Of a stretch of DNA of 6,391 nucleotides, positions 1 through 5,125 are shown in pieces. Position 1 is the stretch's first letter, and every line of letters starts with the position of its first letter. The notes below the pieces were generated by a model. The model did not search any database. It saw only the letters and a program-made list of their open reading frames with translations, and was not told the DNA's origin. A program made the translations under genes and the position numbers. The DNA is from Gemmatimonadota bacterium (GTDB lineage: Bacteria > Gemmatimonadota > Gemmatimonadetes > Longimicrobiales > Gaopeijiaceae), in assembly GCA_030618065.1 (NCBI GenBank), contig JAUXEE010000128.1, positions 1 to 6,391 of the forward strand. Reading direction: 5' to 3'.

Positions 1-368
1 AAGCGTTCGTAGATCACTGGATGGGTCTTCCCCTCTTCGCCACCCAGGGGAAACTCCCACCCAAGGTTCGATCCCTGACGAGGGAAAGGAAACTCGAAAA
101 TCGCCCTGAAGCTCTGGCGGCCTGCCTCCGGGGAGTTGGTACCGGGGTCCAGCCCTCTTTTTGGGACTCCCTCCAGGACATGAACTTGCCGACCCTCCTC
201 ATGGCGGGGGAGGAGGACCGGAAGTTCATCCAGGTAGCGGAAATGATGGCCGAGGAGATCCGTGGATCCGTCCTACGACTGGTGCCCAAGGCCGGGCACG
301 CGATTCACCTGGAGAATCCCTTTGCTTGGCTCGCCGCAGTGCGAACCTTCGATCCTGCAGAGGCCTGA
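1..368 (+). CDS. menH: MenH-like alpha/beta hydrolase, C-terminal part (5' end outside window)
   Basis: The frame is open from base 3 to the TGA at 366-368, so the window holds only the last ~121 residues and the true start lies upstream. The visible part begins FVDHWMGLPLFA, which resembles the cap region of MenH (2-succinyl-6-hydroxy-2,4-cyclohexadiene-1-carboxylate synthase; menaquinone biosynthesis, cytoplasmic). It continues with the last strands of an alpha/beta hydrolase: LPTLLMAGEEDRKF carries the family's acid residue (second D/E pair, GEEDRKF, compare GEQDSKF in E. coli MenH) and KAGHAIHLENP carries the catalytic histidine. The nucleophile serine is outside the window. The gene is followed after 56 nt by a racemase rather than by menB or menE, so pathway context on this side is absent. 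It could instead be another alpha/beta hydrolase of the same superfamily; the cap and the D/H motifs make MenH the best guess. Confidence 0.75.
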   Translation, partial: AFVDHWMGLPLFATQGKLPPKVRSLTRERKLENRPEALAACLRGVGTGVQPSFWDSLQDMNLPTLLMAGEEDRKFIQVAEMMAEEIRGSVLRLVPKAGHAIHLENPFAWLAAVRTFDPAEA

Positions 369-424
369 CGAATTCCGGTGGTGAATAACCTCTATGCATT
401 CCTGATTTTTTCCGGACGATTACG

Positions 425-1147
425 ATGAAGACCATTGGCCTGCTCGGAGGAATGAGCTGGGAGTCGACCGTCGCTTATTACCAGCTCCTGAACCAGGAGG
501 TGGGGCGGAGGCTCGGGGGCCTCCACTCGGCTCGGATTCTCCTCCTCAGCGTAGATTTCCAGGAGATCGAAGTCCTTCAACACCAGGGGAAGTGGGATGA
601 CCTGGGAGGGATCCTGGCTCGAGACGCCCTGACCCTGGAGAAGGCCGGCGCTGACTTCCTGGTTCTATGCACCAACACCATGCACCTGGTGGCTCCCGCT
701 ATCGAAGCCCAGATCTCCATACCACTCCTCCACATCGCCGATGCGACAGCGGAGAGGATCAAAGCGTCAGGGCTGGAGCGGATAGGGCTCCTGGGAACCC
801 GGTTCACGATGGAGGAACCCTTCTATAGGGGCCGGCTCGAAGAGGATCACGGACTCGACGTCGAGATTCCTCCGGCGATGGATCGGGAGCTGGTCCATCA
901 GGTGATTTATGAGGAGTTGGTCCTTGGGAAGATCCGGGAAGCGTCCAGGAACGAGTTCAAGCGGATTGCAGAAGACCTAGAACGCTCAGGGGCCCAGGGT
1001 GTCATCCTGGGCTGTACCGAGATCGGTCTTCTCCTCAAGCAGGAAGACGTGCCTGTAGCTCTCTTCGATACGACCGTTATCCACGCGGAAGCGGCGGCGG
1101 CCTTGGCGATGGGGGATGATCCGGCCCTGGGTGGGGTGTGTCCGTGA
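425..1147 (+). CDS. ygeA: Aspartate/glutamate racemase family protein (YgeA/RacX-type amino-acid racemase)
   Basis: This 240-residue PLP-independent racemase is close to the usual family length. Residues 1-16 (MKTIGLLGGMSWESTV) are the YgeA/RacX N-terminal signature. The first active-site loop is LCTNTMH (Cys82, Thr83) and the second is LGCTEIGLLL (Cys197). From memory, E. coli YgeA has the same Thr/Cys pair in place of the Cys/Cys pair of classical aspartate racemases. HIADAT (103-108) and LLGTRFTMEEPFYRGRL (122-138) are further family motifs. The expected role is cytoplasmic interconversion of L- and D-amino acids, with broad specificity; the physiological substrate cannot be read from sequence. 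The ATG at 425 matches the family N-terminus exactly, although only a weak GGA (414-416) precedes it. The stop overlaps the start of the next gene, which suggests co-transcription and translational coupling. Confidence 0.9.
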   Translation: MKTIGLLGGMSWESTVAYYQLLNQEVGRRLGGLHSARILLLSVDFQEIEVLQHQGKWDDLGGILARDALTLEKAGADFLVLCTNTMHLVAPAIEAQISIPLLHIADATAERIKASGLERIGLLGTRFTMEEPFYRGRLEEDHGLDVEIPPAMDRELVHQVIYEELVLGKIREASRNEFKRIAEDLERSGAQGVILGCTEIGLLLKQEDVPVALFDTTVIHAEAAAALAMGDDPALGGVCP

Positions 1148-1467
1148 CGATCGAAGAGTTCCAAAGGCGCCTGGCATCGGGTGGGACGGTGCCTCTCTCC
1201 GCCCATGAATGGGAGGATCTTGCTGACCACTTTCCTGTGGAAGAGCGACATCACACTCAGTTGGCAGGTGAGTTGCTGATCGTGAGGCTCGGGGGGGATC
1301 TCGCCGCGGTCGAATCACCTTCCAGAGACGCCCGTGTCGCCCGAATACTTGGGGGTCCGGAAGAAGCCCGGGCCTTCGTGGCGAAGCGGATGGAGGAGTA
1401 CGAGCGGATGTGGGACGGATGCGGCGTCAGCGTGGACTATTACGAGGATACGAAGGGCGAGGGCTGA
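1144..1467 (+). CDS. Hypothetical small acidic protein, coupled to the racemase
   Basis: I do not recognise this protein. It would be 107 residues from GTG 1144 or 109 from GTG 1138. I prefer 1144: it shares four bases with the racemase stop (GTGA, 1144-1147) and has GGTGGGG at 1130-1136 seven bases upstream, whereas 1138 almost abuts that purine run. The product is soluble, rich in E, D and R, and has no signal peptide or membrane segment. Visible segments are an N-terminal TIEEFQRRLASG helix, a central strand-like ELLIVRLGGD, a helix EARAFVAKRMEEYERMWD, and a C-terminal GVSVDYYED strand. A single cysteine sits near the C-terminus. The overlap with the racemase supports a real gene in the same transcript, but gives no function. 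Confidence 0.7.
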   Translation: MTIEEFQRRLASGGTVPLSAHEWEDLADHFPVEERHHTQLAGELLIVRLGGDLAAVESPSRDARVARILGGPEEARAFVAKRMEEYERMWDGCGVSVDYYEDTKGEG

Positions 1468-1590
1468 ACGTCTTGACGCCGTCCGGGTTCCACGGTTCGT
1501 CGCCAAGGCGCCCGTAACTCGGCTCGTACCACGGCTCATACCCCGGCGCATACCGCGGCGCATCCGACTTGTGCAGAGTCGCCCTGAGTC
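1468..1590. other. Convergent intergenic region, no gene
   Basis: This 123-bp gap lies between the stop of the forward small gene and the stop of the reverse merR remnant. It holds the four-unit 12-bp repeat described separately and a palindrome CGCCAAGGCG (1501-1510). I see no hairpin followed by a T-run that would make a convincing intrinsic terminator, and no small ORF with a ribosome binding site. Confidence 0.6.
1516..1563. repeat. Short tandem repeat, four 12-bp units
   Basis: Four consecutive units of 12 bp match the pattern ACCNCGGCKCAT: 1516-1527 aactcggctcgt, 1528-1539 accacggctcat, 1540-1551 accccggcgcat, 1552-1563 accgcggcgcat. Neighbouring units differ at one to three positions, and the last two differ at one. 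A diverged copy (tccacggttcgt, 1489-1500) sits 15 bp upstream. The repeat lies entirely between two convergent genes. Its role is unknown; slippage-derived DNA without function is the simplest reading. Confidence 0.65.
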
Positions 1591-2170
1591 TCAGCCTCCT
1601 TTCCCTCCTTCTCGCATGGCTGCCCCGATGTACTTGAACAGGGCAGGGTCAAGGCCCTGCTGGGCGGCCGCGTCCGGTTCAGCTTGATACATCCCCGCCA
1701 GTGAAGCTTCGATCTGGGAGTCCCCCCCGGAGAAGGCCTGGATCAGGGCGGTCCACCGGTTCGCTAGGAGTTGAACCTGGTCCGAGGCAGGGTCCGTTCC
1801 TTTCTCCATCTCCTCCCTGACGGAGGCGATCAGACGGGGCCATTCCTCCTGGGCGGCCTGGAGGGCTTCGGGCCCCAGGGCCTCCCCGCGCTTCCTAAGG
1901 GCTTCGAGTTGCTCCGGTGAAAAGTGCTTCTCGATCATTACCATCTTCTCCATGGTTATGAGTAACTCCTCTTCCGATGTGTCCTTGCCTTCCGCCAGAA
2001 GGCCCAGAATCCAATCCAACCGACCTTCCAACCCCTGGAGGAGGTCCAGTTGCCTCCGGACCTGGTTTCGGTGGGCTGAGCAGGCCCACCTGATCCCAGT
2101 GATGGAGGGTCCGGACGGTCAAGCCGGTCCTTCTCGCCAGCTTGCCAACCCGAATGTCCTTGTTTTCCAT
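1591..2170 (-). pseudogene. MerR/TipA-type transcriptional regulator, broken by internal deletion and frameshift
   Basis: The ATG at 2170 starts a classic MerR-family N-terminus (IRVGKLARRTGLTVRTLHHW, then DQVGLLSP), the helix-turn-helix, preceded by a purine-rich ribosome binding site. After residue ~33, at about 2072-2077, this frame becomes meaningless. The +1 frame then continues to the TGA at 1591-1593 with a coherent C-terminal part: HRNQVRRQLDLLQGLEGRLD (end of the dimerisation coiled coil), then EEELLITMEKMVMIEKHFSP and a TipAS-like effector domain including EEWPRLI, EMEKGTDPA and QQGLDPALFKYIGAA. An intact relative would have the wing (typically an AGYRLY-type motif) and about 50 more codons between LLSP and the coiled coil. 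Those are missing, so this is a deletion plus frameshift rather than a single-base error. As it stands no functional DNA-binding regulator can be made. A TTG or internal start could at most express the effector domain alone (about 146 residues). Family role: drug- or small-molecule-responsive activators that also control their own promoter. Confidence 0.8.
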
Positions 2171-2224
2171 GGGTTGCCCCCTTTTTTGCTCAGTGGCCCA
2201 GCGGCCGCCTGGATTTCACGATTA

Positions 2225-2255
2225 ACCATACAACCTTACGTTACGTGAGGTGCAA
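2225..2255 (-). promoter_or_regulatory. MerR-type promoter with 19-bp spacer, directed at the merR remnant
   Basis: Read on the minus strand, TTGCAC (-35, 2250-2255) is followed after exactly 19 bp (2231-2249) by TATGGT (-10, 2225-2230). The overlong spacer is the hallmark of promoters activated by MerR-family proteins. The expected transcription start is near 2218, about 50 bases before the merR ATG at 2170. This arrangement indicates autoregulation of the regulator gene. Confidence 0.7.
2233..2251. promoter_or_regulatory. MerR/TipA-family operator, inverted repeat
   Basis: Two 9-bp arms, ACCTTACGT (2233-2241) and ACGTGAGGT (2243-2251), flank a single central T (2242) with one mismatch. The right half-site equals the ACCTCACGT-type half-site that I recall from the Streptomyces tipA promoter. 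The dyad lies between the -35 and -10 of the minus-strand promoter, where MerR proteins bind and distort DNA. Confidence 0.7.
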
Positions 2256-2300
2256 GGGCCCAGGTATGCCCAGGAGCTTGGAACTGGGAGGGAAGAGCGG

Positions 2301-3104
2301 ATGGGAGAGATGAAAACTGTGCGGTTGGCGGCATGGAATGCGGCGGAAGGGAGACTTCGCCGTGGTGAGCTGGAGCGGATGGGTCACAGGGTCGTGTATG
2401 AGCTTCTGGGTGCCGGGGAGCTTATTCATACCCTCAAAGAGGAGTGTCCCGGGGCGGTGGTCATCGATCTCTCCCGGAGCCCGGCCCAGGGGCGGGACCT
2501 GGGGGTGGCTCTCAGGGTCCAGGGGACCACTCGCCACCTTCCCCTGGTCTTCGCAGGAGGGTCACCGGAAAAGGTGGCTGGAGTACGAAAAATCCTCCCG
2601 GACGCTGAGTTCGCTTCCTGGGTGGAGATAGACTCGGCCCTGGAGCGGGCCTTGAAGAATCCCCCGGCGAACCCCGTGGTGCCCGATTCCATGTTGGCCG
2701 GTTACTCTGGCACTCCTCTTCCCAAGAAGCTGGGTATCAAGGCTTCCAGCCGGGTTCTTCTGGTCGGAGCGCCGCCGGACTTCCCGACGGTTCTGGGAGA
2801 TCTCCCTGAAGGCGCCACCTTGGTGAAGAGGTTCGGGCCGGGTGTGGAGCTGATCCTCTGGTTCGTTCGGTCTCGACGTGAGCTGGAGAAGAACATGGAT
2901 AGGTGGGTCTCCAGAGTGGGGAAGGGTGGAATCTGGATCATCTGGCCCAAGAAAAGCTCCGGGGTTCTCTCGAATCTGAAGCAGGACGTTGTGCGGCGCA
3001 CGGGGATGGACGCTGGCTTGGTGGACTACAAGATCGCTGCCCTGGATCATACCTGGTCCGGGCTTAAGTTCGCGGTGCGAAAGGTAGGGGCAAGCTCCGG
3101 TTGA
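2301..3104 (+). CDS. Receiver-like (pseudo-receiver) domain fused to a DUF3052 domain
   Basis: This is a 267-residue cytoplasmic protein with two domains. Residues ~4-118 follow the alternating fold of a response-regulator receiver: KTVRLAAWN (strand 1), GAVVIDLSRS (strand 3, with Asp56 at the phospho-acceptor position), LPLVFAGG (strand 4) and DAEFASW (strand 5). The acidic pair after strand 1 and the conserved Lys of strand 5 are not evident, so phosphorylation is doubtful. Residues ~134-262 match DUF3052: GYSGTPLPKKLGIK, SRVLLVGAPPDF, LILWFVRSRREL, the signature WIIWPKKSSGV (212-222), and DHTWSGLKFAVRK. The function of DUF3052 is not established. An in-frame GTG at 2250 would add 17 residues but lies inside the merR operator. 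I chose the ATG at 2301 because GGGAGGGAAG (2286-2295) precedes it; the ATG at 2310 is also possible. It is divergent from merR, but no promoter for it is clear. Confidence 0.8.
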   Translation: MGEMKTVRLAAWNAAEGRLRRGELERMGHRVVYELLGAGELIHTLKEECPGAVVIDLSRSPAQGRDLGVALRVQGTTRHLPLVFAGGSPEKVAGVRKILPDAEFASWVEIDSALERALKNPPANPVVPDSMLAGYSGTPLPKKLGIKASSRVLLVGAPPDFPTVLGDLPEGATLVKRFGPGVELILWFVRSRRELEKNMDRWVSRVGKGGIWIIWPKKSSGVLSNLKQDVVRRTGMDAGLVDYKIAALDHTWSGLKFAVRKVGASSG

Positions 3105-3315
3105 GCCTGGGAACCACCTGGCGTGGCCCCGCTGGTTGCGCCTCCAAAGAATGTGAGTGGGAACTTCCCTGCTTTCTCGGGGATTTTGCTTTTAACCTCT
3201 CATTATTTTGCCTTCCCCGGTTGAGCGAAGGGGCGGCCTTTGATATTTTGAAAAGTACGAGACACTTTTTCCCCAGAGTCCCATAACACGGCGCGACCCG
3301 AAGGACCATTTAGAC
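3105..3315. other. Intergenic region, no gene, relatively AT-rich second half
   Basis: This 211-bp gap has no recognisable gene. A 61-codon open frame (3101-3286) has a composition unlike a protein and no ribosome binding site. The stretch 3180-3275 is noticeably richer in A and T than the flanking genes and contains the candidate promoter listed separately. Short inverted repeats such as GGGAACTTCCC (3160-3170) and AACCA/TGGTT (3112-3137) are present, but none has a following T-run, so no terminator is called. Confidence 0.5.
3221..3249 (+). promoter_or_regulatory. Candidate sigma-70-type promoter for the 3316 gene
   Basis: TTGAGC (3221-3226) and TATTTT (3244-3249) are separated by 17 bp and lie in the AT-rich part of the gap. 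A start of transcription near 3256 would leave a leader of about 60 bases before the ATG at 3316. The match is only moderate and was found by eye. Confidence 0.35.
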
Positions 3316-3735
3316 ATGGCAAAACCAACTGGAGCTATTGTTATCATCTGGCGTGATCTAGCCGAAGAGGGCTACACCTACGCTCAGATTGCCCGAAGAT
3401 TCCCCAATTTCACCGTCAATCAGATCCGGCACTACTGCCTCGGGAACACCGGGGCCCGCCTTCCAGGTCCCATCCAAAAGTCAGGTCGATGGGGTGGAAG
3501 CAATGTCTGGCTTCGAGGCGAAAAATCGCCTCATGCCGGCATGACCAAACAGGAAGCCCTGAATGTGTTGGAAGACTGGGACACCGGTAGGGACCGGTGG
3601 AAGCATTCAGCCGCATACTGGGCGGAAGAGTTGAGCGTGTCTCCGTCCGCCATCCAGCAGCTCCGCAGGGGCGACACCTGGAGGCACCTGGACCATCCCA
3701 ACCAGCGGAACAATCGGGAGGCCCAGGCGGACTGA
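3316..3735 (+). CDS. Putative DNA-binding protein with two HTH-like segments (NUMOD/HNH-associated type, no nuclease domain)
   Basis: The product has 139 residues, is basic and soluble, and belongs to no family I can name firmly. Residues ~13-43 (DLAEEGYTYAQIARRFPNFT...NQIRHYCLG) look like a resolvase- or Myb-type helix-turn-helix. Residues ~68-85 (RGEKSPHAGMTKQEALNV) resemble the GE.(H/N)..A.LT...V linker found in phage and homing-endonuclease-associated proteins. Residues ~100-127 (AYWAEELSVSPSAIQQLRRG, then DTWRHLDHP) resemble the C-terminal HTH of such proteins, where an 'I..I..G..W.H' pattern is usual. No HNH nuclease motif is visible. The ATG at 3316 has AAGGA at 3301-3305, ten bases upstream. 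The msrA start follows 60 bases after its stop, so the two may share a transcript. A regulator role or a leftover of a mobile nuclease are both possible. Confidence 0.65.
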   Translation: MAKPTGAIVIIWRDLAEEGYTYAQIARRFPNFTVNQIRHYCLGNTGARLPGPIQKSGRWGGSNVWLRGEKSPHAGMTKQEALNVLEDWDTGRDRWKHSAAYWAEELSVSPSAIQQLRRGDTWRHLDHPNQRNNREAQAD

Positions 3736-3781
3736 ACCGCCTGTACCGGTCGGTTGTCCCGCCGCTGTCCAGGATATCCCC

Positions 3782-3788
3782 AGGAGGT
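3782..3788 (+). promoter_or_regulatory. Strong ribosome binding site that fixes the msrA start
   Basis: AGGAGGT, the full Shine-Dalgarno complement, lies seven bases before the ATG at 3796. It argues against the longer in-frame ATG at 3754, which would add 14 residues not typical of MsrA. Confidence 0.8.
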
Positions 3789-3795
3789 CAAGGCC

Positions 3796-4347
3796 ATGGA
3801 GGTCGCCACCATCGGCGGCGGGTGCTTCTGGTGCCTGGAGGCGGTGTACCTCAATCTGGAAGGGGTCCATCAGGTCCAGTCGGGATACTCGGGGGGGAAT
3901 TCCACAAACCCTACCTATCAGGAGGTGTGCCGGGGGACCACGGGTCACGCTGAAATGGTCCAGCTTCATTTCGAGCCCGAGACCACCACCTTCCGTGAGA
4001 TCCTGGAGGTCTTCTTTGCGCTTCACGATCCCACGACGCTGAACCGGCAAGGGGCCGACGTGGGCACCCAGTATCGGTCGGCGATTTTCTATCACTCCCT
4101 TGACCAGAAGGAGATCGCCGAGGGGCTCATTCGGGAGCTCTATGCTCAGGCCCTATGGCCGGGTCCCATTGTCACCGAAGTAGCCTCCTTTCAGAAGTTC
4201 TTCCCTGCGGAGGACTACCATGAGGAGTACTTCAACCGAAACCGGGAGCAGCCATACTGTCAGGCGGTGATCATTCCAAAGCTCGCGAAATTCAGATCCC
4301 GGTTCGCGCACAAGCTCAAGAACAACCAGGGTGGAGGAAGGTCATAA
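3796..4347 (+). CDS. msrA: Peptide-methionine (S)-S-oxide reductase MsrA
   Basis: MsrA reduces the S-epimer of methionine sulfoxide, free or in proteins, and is recycled by thioredoxin; here it is cytoplasmic, as no signal peptide is seen. The 183-residue length is normal. The catalytic motif GGGCFWCLEA gives Cys10 as the sulfoxide-attacking residue. GHAEMVQL (50-57), FFALHDPT (73-80), GADVGTQYRSAIF (86-98) and FFPAEDYHEEYF (135-146) are the conserved substrate-pocket segments. Cys155 in QPYC is the likely resolving cysteine. I saw no MsrB domain fused to it, and no msrB is in the window. The start at 3796 is chosen from the strong ribosome binding site and the family N-terminus. Confidence 0.96.
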   Translation: MEVATIGGGCFWCLEAVYLNLEGVHQVQSGYSGGNSTNPTYQEVCRGTTGHAEMVQLHFEPETTTFREILEVFFALHDPTTLNRQGADVGTQYRSAIFYHSLDQKEIAEGLIRELYAQALWPGPIVTEVASFQKFFPAEDYHEEYFNRNREQPYCQAVIIPKLAKFRSRFAHKLKNNQGGGRS

Positions 4348-4466
4348 GAAGGGGGAAGGAAACCCGGACTGTGGCTGCCTGAGGACGTGGGTCTGGCAAA
4401 TGGCGGCCAGGGGTAGAAGGTTGTACTTGGGCAATCCACACCACTCCGCCCAGGGAGACGCACGTC

Positions 4467-4973
4467 ATGAACGACACCATCGGCTCCAGAGGTCATCCGG
4501 CCCTTACCGACGACCAGACGGGATTGCCGAACCGCCTTCACTTCGACACCGTTTTCGGGGTCGTGTTCGCCACGGGGAGCCGGGGAGTACCGCTGACCGT
4601 CATCCTCATGGAGATCGACCACTTCCCAGAATGGGCCGGAAGGACGGATGCGTCGGAGGTTGGCCGGGTTTTTCGGTCCATAGGAAATACCCTCGGGCCG
4701 GTTGTCCGTCAGTCCGACCTCATAGCCCGATCCGACGAGGCTCGCTTCGCCCTCTGCCTGGTCGACTGCAATGTGGCCGGGGCTGTGCTAGTGGCGGATC
4801 GCATCGATGGGCTGCTGGACTCGATCCGGAAAACGACGGGCCTGGGGTTCAGCATGGGTGGAGCGGCCTTCGACGTGGACATGGAACGGCCTGAAGATCT
4901 GATGGGAGCTGCTGAAGAGGCCCTTCGAGTCGCCCGGAGCAGGGGCAGCAACCAGATGGAGTTTCATCGGTAG
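4467..4973 (+). CDS. Stand-alone degenerate GGDEF-domain protein
   Basis: The whole 168-residue protein is one GGDEF-type domain with no sensor or membrane part. TDDQTGLPNRLHFD (14-27) is the DxLTGLPNR entry motif. VILMEIDHF (45-53) matches the metal-binding strand, with Glu49 in the first acidic position. IARSDEARFALCL (86-98) aligns with the signature region, so GG(D/E)EF has become DEARF. FSMGGAAFD (128-136) matches the late SxGxA strand. Loss of both glycines and of the catalytic acid order makes diguanylate cyclase activity unlikely. A role as c-di-GMP- or GTP-binding, or as a purely protein-binding module, is possible but not shown. GGGAG (4453-4457) precedes the ATG by nine bases. It appears to be the first gene of a forward cluster running to the window end. 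Confidence 0.85.
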   Translation: MNDTIGSRGHPALTDDQTGLPNRLHFDTVFGVVFATGSRGVPLTVILMEIDHFPEWAGRTDASEVGRVFRSIGNTLGPVVRQSDLIARSDEARFALCLVDCNVAGAVLVADRIDGLLDSIRKTTGLGFSMGGAAFDVDMERPEDLMGAAEEALRVARSRGSNQMEFHR

Positions 4974-4983
4974 GGCAAGGGAA

Positions 4984-4990
4984 GGGAGGG
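4984..4990 (+). promoter_or_regulatory. Ribosome binding site of the small gene at 4997
   Basis: GGGAGGG inside a longer purine run (4979-4990) lies six bases before GTG 4997. An in-frame TGA (4991-4993) lies between the run and the GTG, so the GTG is the first possible start. Confidence 0.55.
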
Positions 4991-4996
4991 TGAGGC

Positions 4997-5125
4997 GTGC
5001 CGGAGACCAGTCTCTCCCAGAAGGACGTTTTCCAGCCGAACTTCATGAAGGAGTACGCCAGCTACTGCCGGGCGGGGGCGGCTCTCGTATCCTTCCTTTG
5101 TGAGTCTCTGGACCTGCCCTTCTGA
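4997..5125 (+). CDS. Small gene of 42 codons, unknown function, coupled to the downstream phosphatase-family gene
   Basis: This frame starts at GTG 4997 and ends at TGA 5123-5125. It begins MPETSLSQKDVFQPNFMKEY and ends ALVSFLCESLDLPF. Three signs support it: a strong purine-rich ribosome binding site at ideal distance, a position just 23 bases after the GGDEF stop, and a stop that shares a base with the next start (TGATG at 5123-5127). The downstream gene has no good ribosome binding site of its own, so translation of this frame may drive it. The product is soluble with a short hydrophobic stretch near the C-terminus and two cysteines. I do not recognise a family. It could be only a leader peptide. 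Confidence 0.55.
   Translation: MPETSLSQKDVFQPNFMKEYASYCRAGAALVSFLCESLDLPF

Noticed and set aside
1643..1660. GCAGGG/CCCTGC hairpin as a terminator for the convergent genes
   Set aside because: It lies inside the 3' part of the merR remnant's coding frame (the QQGLDPAL segment) and has no T-run on either side.
2250..2300. GTG 2250 as the start of the DUF3052 gene
   Set aside because: This start lies inside the merR operator and -35 box, and the added 17 residues do not belong to the receiver-like domain. ATG 2301 has a good ribosome binding site.
2562..3050. Reverse-strand open frame of 162 codons opposite the DUF3052 gene
   Set aside because: It is antisense to a well-supported two-domain protein and shows no family signature.
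3101..3286. Forward 61-codon open frame after the DUF3052 gene
   Set aside because: It overlaps the DUF3052 stop, but no usable ribosome binding site is seen and the sequence (LGDFAFNLSLFCLPRL) looks like translated intergenic DNA. I kept the stretch as promoter-containing gap.
3607..4095. Reverse-strand open frame of 162 codons opposite the 3316 gene and msrA
   Set aside because: It spans two forward genes, one of which (msrA) is certain, and has no own motif.
4348..4466. Promoter or small gene between msrA and the GGDEF-like gene
   Set aside because: I found no convincing -35/-10 pair, no structured terminator with a T-run, and no small frame with a ribosome binding site other than that of the GGDEF-like gene itself.
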